Positions 56,654 to 64,000 of a DNA stretch of 64,000 nt are shown piece after piece. Position 1 is the stretch's first letter; every line of letters begins with the position of its first letter. The stretch covers positions 70,969 to 134,968 of the forward strand of contig MBFK01000150.1 of assembly GCA_001704765.1 (NCBI GenBank), written 5' to 3'. The position numbers and the translations under genes were made by a program. The notes below the pieces were generated by a model. The model had not been told where the DNA came from, made no database searches, and saw only the letters and a program-made list of their open reading frames with translations. This DNA comes from Sinorhizobium shofinae (GTDB lineage Bacteria; Pseudomonadota; Alphaproteobacteria; Rhizobiales; Rhizobiaceae).

Positions 56654-57358
56654 ATGACCGAAATCAACCGGAGTCCCGCCTTCTGGCGGTCCTTTCCTAT
56701 TTTCGAAGAGTTCGACAAGGAAACGCTCTGCGAACTCGCCGACATCGTCAGCTACCGGAAGTGGCCCGCGGGTACGGTCATCTTCCAGCGCGGCGACGAA
56801 GGCAACTACATGATCGTCTTGGTTTCCGGACGCATCAAGCTTTCGCTGTTCACGCCGCAGGGCCGCGAGCTAATGCTGCGTCAGCACGAGGCGGGGGCGC
56901 TGTTCGGCGAAATGGCGTTGCTCGACGACCAGCCGCGCTCCGCCGACGCAACGGCGGTCACCGCCGCCGAGGGTTACGTAATCGGCAAGAAGGCCTTCCT
57001 TGATCTCATCACCCAGAAGCCGAAGATCGCCGAGGCAGTCATCCGCTTCCTCTGCGCGCAGCTGCGCGACACGACGGACCGGCTGGAGACGATCGCGCTC
57101 TACGACCTCAACGCCCGCGTCGCACGCTTCTTCCTGGCGACGCTCCGGCAGATCCACGGCAATGAACTGCCGGCAAGCGCCAATCTTCGCCTGACGCTGA
57201 GCCAGACCGACATCGCCGCCATTCTCGGCGCCAGTCGGCCGAAGGTGAACCGTGCCATTCTGTGGCTGGAGGAAAGCGGCGCTCTCAAGCGGACGGACGG
57301 CATCGTCTCGTGTAATGTGGGACGCCTGTTGAACATAGCCGATCCACCGGAGGACTAG
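56654..57358 (+). CDS. clr: cAMP-dependent regulator Clr (Crp/Fnr family)
   Basis: 234 residues. The cyclic-nucleotide cassette is GALFGEMALLDDQPRSADATA (conserved Arg-Ser), and the C-terminal helix-turn-helix is LTLSQTDIAAILGASRPKVNRAILWLEESG. No Fnr-type N-terminal cysteines are present. It sits five bases before the adenylate cyclase gene, exactly as clr and cyaD1 in S. meliloti, where Clr with cAMP controls symbiosis-related genes. A Clr-box match lies at 59985. Confidence 0.9.
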   Translation: MTEINRSPAFWRSFPIFEEFDKETLCELADIVSYRKWPAGTVIFQRGDEGNYMIVLVSGRIKLSLFTPQGRELMLRQHEAGALFGEMALLDDQPRSADATAVTAAEGYVIGKKAFLDLITQKPKIAEAVIRFLCAQLRDTTDRLETIALYDLNARVARFFLATLRQIHGNELPASANLRLTLSQTDIAAILGASRPKVNRAILWLEESGALKRTDGIVSCNVGRLLNIADPPED

Positions 57359-57363
57359 GCCGG

Positions 57364-59247
57364 TTGAGCCTCATGCCATGGCCGCATCGCCGCATCAGCC
57401 CGCTTGCCGGCGGGATCATTGCGAGTCTGGCCGCGGCGCTGCTTCTCTACCTTCAGGCCGAAACGGTGTTCCGCACGCCGCGTGAACTCTTCTTCGACAA
57501 TCTCACCCAATGGGTCCCCTCGCCGCGGTCGACGGACATCGTTGTGGTCGACGTCGATCGGGTGGCCTACGAGGCCAGGTCCGAAAGCTGGGACAGGGCC
57601 GCGACGGCCGAGCTGATATCGCGGCTTGCAGCCGCCGGCGCGAAGGCGATCGCTGTCGACTTCGTCTTCAGTTCCGACTGTGATCCGGCCTCGCCGGCAA
57701 ACTCCACGCTCGCCTCGGCGATCGGCGAAGCGCCGGTTGTCTTGGGCTTTCTGGCTGCCGAACGCGCGCTCGAGCACCCGCGCCCCGTTCCACCGCTGGC
57801 GTTACGACGTCAGCTTGCCGTCCCTGGGCAATGGTTTATCCAGGGCGCGGAGACCGCCTGCCCGATCTTCATGGACCGGTCGAAAGCGGCGACGGCGGCA
57901 TTCCTAGTCGGAGACAAGGATGCACGCGTCCGGCGCGCGCAGGCCTTCGCCATTATCGATAACGACGCCTTTCCAGCCCTTGGCATCGAAGCGGGCCGGC
58001 GCGGCGCAGCAAGCAGCACGCCGGTGCTCGGCGGAGAGCCAGCCTGGCTGAGGCTCGACCATGCCATCATTCCACTCGACGAGGATGGCAACCTTCGTTT
58101 CGTGGCGAGTTCGGAAGCGGCAATTGGCGCCCGGACGGTTTCGGCGGCCGACGTGCTGGCCGGCAGGATCGACGAGAGCCGGATCGCCGGCAAGCTGGTA
58201 TTCCTCGGCAGCAGCATGCCGAGCCTCGGCGGGCTGAGGCCGACCGCCTCCATGCCGCTCGAGCCCTCGGTGCAGATCCATGCCGACATAGCCAATGCGA
58301 TCGTGACCGGGTTCGTGCCCTATCGTGATGGCGATCTGCCCCTCATCGAGGCGCTGTTCAGCGTCGCCGCGGGCGTGGTTGCCGCCTATGGCGCAACGAA
58401 ACTCCGTCCCTTGATGACGCTGACGCTCGGCGCCGCCGCGGTGCTTGCCGTCAGTGCTTTCGCCGGCGCCATCTATGTCGCGACCGGCTGGCTCTTCGAT
58501 GCCGTCAGCATCTCGGTCGCGCTGGTGACGATCCTCATCGTGACGAGCGCGCTGCAGCTCGCCCGGGTGCGCCGCGCCGAAGCGATCGCCCGGCAGAAGT
58601 TCTCGCAATATCTGCCGCAGTCGGTGGTGGCACGCTACATAGACGATCCGGACCGCGGCCGTGTGGCGGGCGAAGAGCGGCCCGTGACGGCCCTCTTCAC
58701 CGATATCGAAGGCTTCTCGACACTTTCCCATAAGCTCGGCCCCCGGGAGCTCGTGGCCCTGCTCGACATCTATTTCGCGGAAGTGAACGCGCTCGTCTCC
58801 CGTCACGGCGGCATGGTCGACAAGGTGGTCGGCGATGCGGTCCACGCCCTCTTCAACGCGCCGGAGGATCTTGCCGACCATGTCGACAAGGCGATCGACT
58901 GTGCGGTCGCGATCCACGCACTGGCGGAGGAGATGCGGGCGCGGCCGCAATTCGCCAAGCATGGTTTCGGCCGAACCCGGATCGGCATTGAGACCGGGCC
59001 GGCGGTGCTGGGCGAGGTCGGCGCCGGCGGCAAGCTCGACTACACGGCCCATGGTGATGCCGTGAACCTCGCCGCGCGGCTTCAGGAGGCGAACAAGTTT
59101 CTCGGCACGGCCATCTGCATCGGCCCGGCCGCCGCCGCGCAATGCAATGCCGGGCTTCGACCCCTCGGCCGACACGAGATCCGCGGCTTCGGCTCGATGG
59201 ACTTGTTCACCGTCGCCGACGGCAGCAGGCGACAGCCCTCACCTTAG
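57364..59247 (+). CDS. cyaD1: CHASE2-domain receptor adenylate cyclase (CyaD1-like)
   Basis: 627 residues. Order: one N-terminal membrane helix (SPLAGGIIASLAAALLLYL), a periplasmic CHASE2 domain to ~320, three membrane helices (~330-405), and a class-III cyclase domain from ~440 with metal site FTDIEGFST and VGDAVHALF. It makes cAMP in response to an outside signal. The start is uncertain between TTG 57364 and ATG 57373. It follows clr by five bases, and its 3' end overlaps the convergent FecR-type gene by nine bases. Confidence 0.92.
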   Translation: MSLMPWPHRRISPLAGGIIASLAAALLLYLQAETVFRTPRELFFDNLTQWVPSPRSTDIVVVDVDRVAYEARSESWDRAATAELISRLAAAGAKAIAVDFVFSSDCDPASPANSTLASAIGEAPVVLGFLAAERALEHPRPVPPLALRRQLAVPGQWFIQGAETACPIFMDRSKAATAAFLVGDKDARVRRAQAFAIIDNDAFPALGIEAGRRGAASSTPVLGGEPAWLRLDHAIIPLDEDGNLRFVASSEAAIGARTVSAADVLAGRIDESRIAGKLVFLGSSMPSLGGLRPTASMPLEPSVQIHADIANAIVTGFVPYRDGDLPLIEALFSVAAGVVAAYGATKLRPLMTLTLGAAAVLAVSAFAGAIYVATGWLFDAVSISVALVTILIVTSALQLARVRRAEAIARQKFSQYLPQSVVARYIDDPDRGRVAGEERPVTALFTDIEGFSTLSHKLGPRELVALLDIYFAEVNALVSRHGGMVDKVVGDAVHALFNAPEDLADHVDKAIDCAVAIHALAEEMRARPQFAKHGFGRTRIGIETGPAVLGEVGAGGKLDYTAHGDAVNLAARLQEANKFLGTAICIGPAAAAQCNAGLRPLGRHEIRGFGSMDLFTVADGSRRQPSP

Positions 59248-59859
59248 ACCGACGCTCGCATAGGCTTCCCGGATCCGTGCCTGCCCCCAGTTCGTCGGCT
59301 CGCTCGGCGCCGCACCGGGGCGGCTGACATCCACGCCCTGCCCGGCCGCAAGCGTCCGGGTGACACCGCCGCCTTCGACGCTGACGGCACCGTGCTCCAC
59401 GAAGACGGCGAAGGCAGCCGACCGACTCGGGCCACAGAAAAATTTTGTACCGCGAACGCCGATCATCCCGAAAGCCGTGCGGACCGCGACGTCCACCTTC
59501 GGCAGTCCCTCCGGCCGGTCGAAGACCATTCGGCCGAGGCCGAGCTCGAGCGTGCCCCCCTCGCCGGCAATGAAGCTGTCGATCAAGAGTTCCGTCTCGG
59601 GTCCAAGAAGGATGCGCGTTTCGCTGAGGGCGAGATCGGCAAAGCTGTTGGTGCTCGTCGTGACGTAGTCCCGGTCGAGAACTGCGCCGCCTGCCGCAAG
59701 CCGCTCCTCCGCATCACCCTGCCGGCGACGGACATTCCCGCGTATCTTCTCCGCCTTGCCGACGACTGCGCCGCTCGCGGCCGCGGCCGTCCGGCCGCCG
59801 ATAGCCGCCATGATCAGGCCGCCAAGCACCATCCGTCTCTTCATGTGTAGCTGCGGCAT
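59239..59859 (-). CDS. Exported FecR-domain protein
   Basis: 206 residues. A signal sequence (KRRMVLGGLIMAAIGGRTAAAA, possibly Tat-like) leads into a FecR domain: VGKAEKIRGNVRRRQG, LSETRILLGPETELLIDSFIAGEGGTLELGLGRM, VAVRTAFGMIGVRGTKFF. Start ATG 59859 has GGGGACAAGCCG before it; the frame to 60510 is shadow sequence. FecR proteins accompany CHASE2 cyclases in several bacteria. It ends tail-to-tail within cyaD1 and may modulate that receptor. Confidence 0.87.
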   Translation of the reverse strand: MPQLHMKRRMVLGGLIMAAIGGRTAAAASGAVVGKAEKIRGNVRRRQGDAEERLAAGGAVLDRDYVTTSTNSFADLALSETRILLGPETELLIDSFIAGEGGTLELGLGRMVFDRPEGLPKVDVAVRTAFGMIGVRGTKFFCGPSRSAAFAVFVEHGAVSVEGGGVTRTLAAGQGVDVSRPGAAPSEPTNWGQARIREAYASVGLR

Positions 59860-59984
59860 CGGCTTGTCCCCGCTGCGCGATTGCAGCGCTCCCTGTTCGA
59901 GCCTTCGTTCGAGGATAGACCGACACATCGAGGATGCAAGACGCCCCTCGCGCCCTGCCAAGCGCCGGCGCTCCGGGTTCTGGC

Positions 59985-60000
59985 TGTTTCGCTCGGAACA
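59985..60000 (+). promoter_or_regulatory. Clr box
   Basis: TGTTTCGCTCGGAACA fits the S. meliloti Clr consensus as I recall it (HGTYHCNNNNGRWACA) at every fixed position. It is 52 bases before the Sel1-like gene, whose S. meliloti counterpart (SMc02178) is the standard Clr/cAMP target. Confidence 0.82.
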
Positions 60001-60051
60001 GGCGTCGCCCCGCGCCAGTTCTAGGATCGTGGCCGGACAAGGGAGAGTGCC

Positions 60052-60609
60052 ATGGATACCCGGATCAAACCGACCATTCGCATCGCAAGCGCCCTTCTGC
60101 TTGCAACTGCGATGCTTCTGTCTTTCGCCGCGGCTCCTTCGGTGCGCGCCGCCGATCTCACCGCCGCCGAACAGTGCGACCGGGAAGCCGGCAGCGAACT
60201 CGATCTTGAGCGCAACAGGGCCTTTCCGGCCGTCGCCACGCAAGATATCCGCATCGGCGTTGCGCTGTCGGCCTGCCGCGAGGCCTATAACCAGAATGGC
60301 GATGCGCGGACGCGGTTCCAGCTTGCCCGTGTTCTCGACCGGGCCGGCGAGAAGCTGAAGTCGCTTCGCATTCTCGGCGAAGCCGCGCAAAACGGCCACG
60401 CGCTGGCGATGGTCATCTACGGCACCCGGCTGGCCGAGCGTGGCGAGGCGGAAGCGGCCTTCGATCTTTACCAGCGCGCTGCCGCTGCGGGCAATGTCGT
60501 CGCCGCCCATAATCTCGCCGCCGCCGATCGCGACGCTGTCGGCACGCGGGTCGACGGCGCCCTTGCGGCGCAGTGGTTCGAACGGGCGAGGACGGACCAG
60601 CTCCAGTGA
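60052..60609 (+). CDS. Exported Sel1-like repeat protein (SMc02178-like)
   Basis: 185 residues with a signal peptide (ALLLATAMLLSFAAAPSVRA). The mature part is helical: DARTRFQLARVLDRAGEKLKSLRILGEAAQNGHALAMVIYGTRLAERGEAEAAFDLYQRAAAAGN, a Sel1/TPR-like array. GGGAGAGTGCC precedes the ATG. The position in the clr-cyaD1 cluster and the upstream Clr box identify it as the likely cAMP-induced gene; molecular role unknown. Confidence 0.86.
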   Translation: MDTRIKPTIRIASALLLATAMLLSFAAAPSVRAADLTAAEQCDREAGSELDLERNRAFPAVATQDIRIGVALSACREAYNQNGDARTRFQLARVLDRAGEKLKSLRILGEAAQNGHALAMVIYGTRLAERGEAEAAFDLYQRAAAAGNVVAAHNLAAADRDAVGTRVDGALAAQWFERARTDQLQ

Positions 60610-60654
60610 GGACGACGTCTGCGCGCCATATACCGAAGCCGGCGCACCCCGGCC

Positions 60655-61689
60655 TTAACGGATCTCGCCCGCCTGCGGCCCCCAGGTATCGGTCAGCGCA
60701 AAGCCATCGGCGAGCGGATCGAACGGGTCGAGCGCCACCTGATGCAGGCCGAAGGTCCAGCCCCGGCCCGAAATGGTCGGAATGATCGCCTCCCGCCCGG
60801 CGACCGTGGTCACGGCTTCGAGGCCCACTTCGAATTCCGAGCCGATGATCGAGCGGGATTTCAGCACGTCGCCCGGCTTGACCTTGCCGCGCGCATGGAG
60901 CGTGGCGAGATTGGCCGAGCTGCCGGTACCACAGGGCGAGCGGTCGACGCGGCCCGGCCACATGGTGGTGCAGGTCCTGACGGTTCCGTCCGCCTCGGTA
61001 TCGCGGAACATCACATAGGCAACGCCCTTGATCTCCGGGATTTCCGGATGCACGACCGGGAGCGTGCGGTTGACGATGTCCTTTAGAGCCATGCCCGCTT
61101 CGACGATCCGGCGCGCATTCGCCTTGTCGATCGTCGTGCCGATCTGGCGGACGTCGACCAGCGCGTAGAACACGCCGCCGAAGCAGAGATCGAGCTTGAT
61201 GCGGCCCCATTCGGGCGTGTCCACCTCGACATCCAGTTCGTGGACGAAGGACGGCACCATTGTGAGCTTCACCCTCTCGCAGCGTCCGTCTCGGCAGGTG
61301 GCCGTCGCCTTCACGAGGCCCGCCGCCGTATCGAGCATCACCACGGCTTCCGGCTCCTTCATCTCGATCATGCCGGATTCGAGCAGTGCCGTCGTCACGC
61401 AGATCGAATTGGAGCCGGACATCGCATGCGCCTGATCGGCCTGCAGGATGATGAAACCGGCATCCGCCTCCGGCCGCTTCGGGGGAAGCAGCAGGTTGAC
61501 GGAGCCGATGGATGCCGCGCGCGGCTCGAGGCACAGGAAACGACGCAGGCTGTCATCCACCGTGTTGATGTGGTTCAGCTGCTCGGCGATCGAGTTGCCC
61601 GGGATCCTCGGCACGCCGCCGATCGCCACCTTGCCGATCTCGCCCTCGCAATGAACGTCCAGCAACTGGATCGTGCGCTTCCATCTCAT
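60655..61689 (-). CDS. Proline racemase family enzyme (hydroxyproline epimerase-like)
   Basis: 344 residues. Instead of the usual first catalytic Cys the motif reads HAMSGSNSICVTT with Ser91; the second, SPCGTGSSAN, keeps Cys253. Within the family, as I recall, Cys/Cys marks 4-hydroxyproline epimerases, Cys/Thr trans-3-hydroxyproline dehydratases and Ser/Cys 3-hydroxyproline epimerases. A hydroxyproline epimerase of the Ser/Cys type is therefore favoured. It is near putA but separated by two genes. Confidence 0.85.
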   Translation of the reverse strand: MRWKRTIQLLDVHCEGEIGKVAIGGVPRIPGNSIAEQLNHINTVDDSLRRFLCLEPRAASIGSVNLLLPPKRPEADAGFIILQADQAHAMSGSNSICVTTALLESGMIEMKEPEAVVMLDTAAGLVKATATCRDGRCERVKLTMVPSFVHELDVEVDTPEWGRIKLDLCFGGVFYALVDVRQIGTTIDKANARRIVEAGMALKDIVNRTLPVVHPEIPEIKGVAYVMFRDTEADGTVRTCTTMWPGRVDRSPCGTGSSANLATLHARGKVKPGDVLKSRSIIGSEFEVGLEAVTTVAGREAIIPTISGRGWTFGLHQVALDPFDPLADGFALTDTWGPQAGEIR

Positions 61690-61867
61690 GACTGTGTCTC
61701 CGGAACAGCAAAAAAGTAGCCTGATATATCAGAGCCGTAAGTTGACCCATATCGCGTTCACGATCCAGCCGCAAGAGAGAGCGGTGCTTCGTACGGGCAG
61801 CGTCGCCGCTGACCTGCCCAAAGATGCCGCTTGACCGTCGAAGGCAAGCGGAGGAGCGTGCCGTCAG

Positions 61868-62695
61868 ATGAATTATCGCGACGCACCCATGACAAAGCTC
61901 ATCATCTTTACCGACCTGCATATGGTTCCCGAAGGCACAACGATCATCGGGATCGACCCCTATCGGCGGCTCGCCAACGGGATTGCCCATGTCAACCGCT
62001 ACCATGCCGATGCGGCCCGGGTCATTCTTGCAGGCGACCTCACGCATCAGGCGGACCGCGCCTCCTATGAACGGTTGAAGGACCTGCTTTCCGAACTGGT
62101 TGTTCCCGCGGCAATCATGCTCGGTAATCACGACCGGCGCGAGGTTTTCCTGGAAGTGTTCCCGGAGGCGGCAAGGGACGAGAACGGCTTCGTGCAGCAG
62201 GTGATCGATTTTGCCGATTGCCGTGCCGTGTTGCTCGACACGCTGTTTGCGCCACCTTACGACTATCCGATGAGCCATGCCGGCCATCTGTGCGAAAGGC
62301 GCCTTGCCTGGCTAGACAGGCAGCTCGGCAGCGCCGGCGACCGGCCGGTTCTCATCTTCATGCACCACCCGCCGCATGCCAGCGGTTTCGCGGGCATCGA
62401 CATGATCCGCCTCATCAACGAGGAGCAATTCTACGGGCTCGTGAAACGGCACGGTAACGTGCGCCATATCTTCGCCGGCCACGTGCATCGCACCATCAGC
62501 GGCTCCAGCCGCGGCATCCCCTTCTCGATCTTCAAGAGTCCGGTCCACCAACAGCCAATGCCTTTCGACATACCGGATGCCTCGCTTTCCGTCGATGAGC
62601 CGGCGGCCTATGGCATCGCCGTGGTCACCGCCGACGGCGTGCTGGTGCATACCGAGGACTATGAGATCGCCAGGCGCGATGCGGCAGTGGCGTGA
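61868..62695 (+). CDS. spdA: Cyclic nucleotide phosphodiesterase SpdA-like
   Basis: 275 residues; metallophosphoesterase of the CpdA class. Metal-binding blocks in order: FTDLHMVPEG, ILAGDLTHQ, MLGNHDRREV, FMHHPPHASGF and HIFAGHVHRTI. In S. meliloti SpdA, near clr/cyaD1, hydrolyses 2',3'-cyclic nucleotides rather than signalling 3',5'-cAMP in vivo. Start uncertain: ATG 61868 has GGAGGA a little far upstream; ATG 61889 (MTKLIIFTDLH) is closer to the domain. Confidence 0.88.
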   Translation: MNYRDAPMTKLIIFTDLHMVPEGTTIIGIDPYRRLANGIAHVNRYHADAARVILAGDLTHQADRASYERLKDLLSELVVPAAIMLGNHDRREVFLEVFPEAARDENGFVQQVIDFADCRAVLLDTLFAPPYDYPMSHAGHLCERRLAWLDRQLGSAGDRPVLIFMHHPPHASGFAGIDMIRLINEEQFYGLVKRHGNVRHIFAGHVHRTISGSSRGIPFSIFKSPVHQQPMPFDIPDASLSVDEPAAYGIAVVTADGVLVHTEDYEIARRDAAVA

Positions 62696-62750
62696 GGCTT
62701 GCCGAGCTTTGGGCATTTCGACGCTTGCGGCTTCGTGATAGGCTGGCGAC

Positions 62751-63065
62751 ATGACCGTCTCCCTTTCCCCCATCCAGGATTTCGATTGCCAGAGCTGCGG
62801 CGCCTGTTGCGCCTATTCGGCCGAGTGGCCGCGTTTCTCGCTGGAGACGGAAGAGGCGCTTGAGCGAATACCGGCGGACTACGTCGCCGCCGACCTTGGC
62901 GGCATGCGCTGCGAAAACGACCGCTGCACGGCGCTCGAGGGCACGCTCGGCAAATTCGTCGCCTGCAAGGTCTACGCCGTGCGACCGATCGTCTGCCGGA
63001 CATGCATGCCCGGAGACGACGAATGCCTGACGGCCCGCCAACGCCTTTTCGGCACCGCTGCTTGA
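62751..63065 (+). CDS. YkgJ-family cysteine-cluster protein
   Basis: 104 residues. The cysteine pattern is FDCQSCGACCAYSAEWPRF, then CENDRCTALEG, FVACKVYAVRPIVCRTCMPG and DDEC; it suggests a bound Fe-S cluster or zinc. The function of the family is unknown. A hairpin CGGATCA/TGATCCG at 63079-63100 follows the stop and may terminate it. Confidence 0.88.
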   Translation: MTVSLSPIQDFDCQSCGACCAYSAEWPRFSLETEEALERIPADYVAADLGGMRCENDRCTALEGTLGKFVACKVYAVRPIVCRTCMPGDDECLTARQRLFGTAA

Positions 63066-63252
63066 ATATGAGAACATCCGGATCATTCCAGCATGATCCG
63101 TATATTTCTCCTGAATTGACGTCATGCATAGAGAAATATCCTACGGCGCGGCTAATTTGCCGGATGGATGTTCGGCTGCATAAAGCGTATTTTCGGCCAC
63201 GAATTCAAGGGCGCCAAGGCGCCTTGCTACCCCGCGTGGAGGACCGCGTTCG

Positions 63253-64000
63253 ATGAGCCAGACCCCGCTTCAAAAGCCAACCATCACCACCGACGCCACC
63301 GTGCCGTTCGCCGACTTCGCGCCGCCGATCCGGCCGCAGAGCACTTTGCGCCAGGCGATCACGGCCGCCTATCGCCGGCCTGAGACGGAATGCCTGCCGC
63401 CGCTCGTCGAAGCTGCGACGCTGCCCCGGGAAACGCGGGACGCCGCCGCCAGGACCGCCCGCAAGCTGGTCGAGGCGTTGCGTGGCAAGCACAAGGGTTC
63501 AGGCGTCGAGGGGCTGGTGCAGGAATACTCCCTGTCGAGCCAGGAGGGCGTGGCGCTGATGTGCCTTGCCGAGGCGCTGCTGCGCATTCCCGATACGGCA
63601 ACCCGCGATGCCCTGATCCGCGACAAGATCGCCGACGGCGATTGGAAGTCGCATCTTGGCGGCGGCCGGTCGCTCTTCGTCAACGCCGCCACCTGGGGCC
63701 TGGTCGTCACCGGCAAGCTGACCTCGACGGTGAACGACCGCAGCCTCGCCGCGGCGCTGACGCGGCTGATTTCCCGTTGCGGCGAGCCGGTGATCCGCCG
63801 CGGCGTCGACATGGCAATGCGGATGATGGGCGAGCAATTCGTCACCGGCGAGACGATCGACGAGGCGCTGCGCCGCTCCCGCGCGCTCGAACAGAAGGGC
63901 TTCCGCTATTCCTACGACATGCTCGGCGAAGCGGCGACGACCGCCGCGGACGCGGAGCGCTACTACAAGGACTATGAGAACGCCATTCACGCCATCGGCA
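63253..64000 (+). CDS. putA: Bifunctional proline dehydrogenase / glutamate-semialdehyde dehydrogenase PutA, 5' part
   Basis: The first 249 codons of a gene that runs off the window. The reading MSQTPLQKPTITTDATVPFA ... RETRDAAARTARKLVEALRGK, VQEYSLSSQEGVALMCLAEALLRIPD, and ALEQKGFRYSYDMLGEAATT matches the PutA arm and the start of the proline dehydrogenase barrel. There is no N-terminal ribbon-helix-helix DNA-binding domain, so this PutA should not act as its own repressor. It oxidises proline to glutamate. Confidence 0.93.
   Translation, partial: MSQTPLQKPTITTDATVPFADFAPPIRPQSTLRQAITAAYRRPETECLPPLVEAATLPRETRDAAARTARKLVEALRGKHKGSGVEGLVQEYSLSSQEGVALMCLAEALLRIPDTATRDALIRDKIADGDWKSHLGGGRSLFVNAATWGLVVTGKLTSTVNDRSLAAALTRLISRCGEPVIRRGVDMAMRMMGEQFVTGETIDEALRRSRALEQKGFRYSYDMLGEAATTAADAERYYKDYENAIHAIG

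Noticed and set aside
59860..60510. N-terminal extension of the FecR-type gene
   Set aside because: It would run antisense through the Sel1-like gene and the Clr box; a signal peptide begins at 59859.
61690..61720. Possible second Clr box near GTGTCTCCGGAACA before the racemase gene
   Set aside because: The half-sites are one base too close for the 16-bp consensus.
1..64000. CRISPR arrays, insertion sequences, prophage or integrated element ends
   Set aside because: No regularly spaced repeats, transposase or integrase genes, or tRNA-adjacent direct repeats were found by eye; both tRNAs are flanked by ordinary genes.

Overview
The window reads as a chromosomal segment of a Sinorhizobium/Ensifer-type alphaproteobacterium. 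It is GC-rich and densely coded. Gene content and order match, from memory, the Sinorhizobium meliloti chromosome: podJ1 beside a fad operon; apaG-hslO-argF-argD-gcrA; phoR-pstSCAB-phoU-phoB; ppk2; pgi-frk-pyrE-pyrC; the frcBCAK fructose locus; the clr-cyaD1-spdA cAMP cluster; putA. Rhizobial intergenic palindromes (RIME-like) recur between genes. No prophage, insertion sequence or CRISPR array was seen.

Layout. 0.5-10 kb: polarity factor PodJ (minus), then a beta-oxidation operon (acyl-CoA dehydrogenase, thiolase, FadB) behind a long palindromic operator. 10-20 kb: small accessory genes (DUF6958, LysE, AHSA1/HxlR pair, an S24 repressor-peptidase, a nuclease-like protein, TerB, a sterol-desaturase-like protein, a periplasmic binding protein), tRNA-Gly, a dCTP deaminase, and metZ behind a SAM-II riboswitch. 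20-25 kb: apaG, hslO, arginine genes and the cell-cycle regulator gcrA. 25-34 kb: the phosphate-starvation system with a PHO box before pstS, then polyphosphate kinase ppk2. 34-42 kb: a membrane-anchored unknown protein, a flavin oxidoreductase that shares the fad operator, tRNA-Thr, a three-gene phospholipid cluster, and a kdpD gene flanked by broken kdpC and kdpE ends. 42-50 kb: AI-2E family transporter, acyl-CoA ligase (third copy of the operator), pgi, fructokinase, pyrE, pyrC. 50-56 kb: fructose ABC transporter frcBCAK with its divergent ROK regulator and a sugar mutarotase. 56-64 kb: DoxX, the cAMP signalling cluster with a Clr-box match, a proline-racemase-family enzyme, a YkgJ protein and the 5' part of putA.

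How genes connect. Three distant transcription units (fad operon, flavin oxidoreductase, acyl-CoA ligase) share an operator and look like one fatty-acid regulon. Phosphate uptake, its two-component control and PPK2 lie close together. The fructose importer sits close to fructokinase and pgi, giving uptake and entry to central metabolism. The most unusual features are the decayed kdp locus around an intact kdpD, the lipid trio whose CDP-alcohol transferase has a changed active-site motif, and the cluster of GANTC methylation sites before gcrA.
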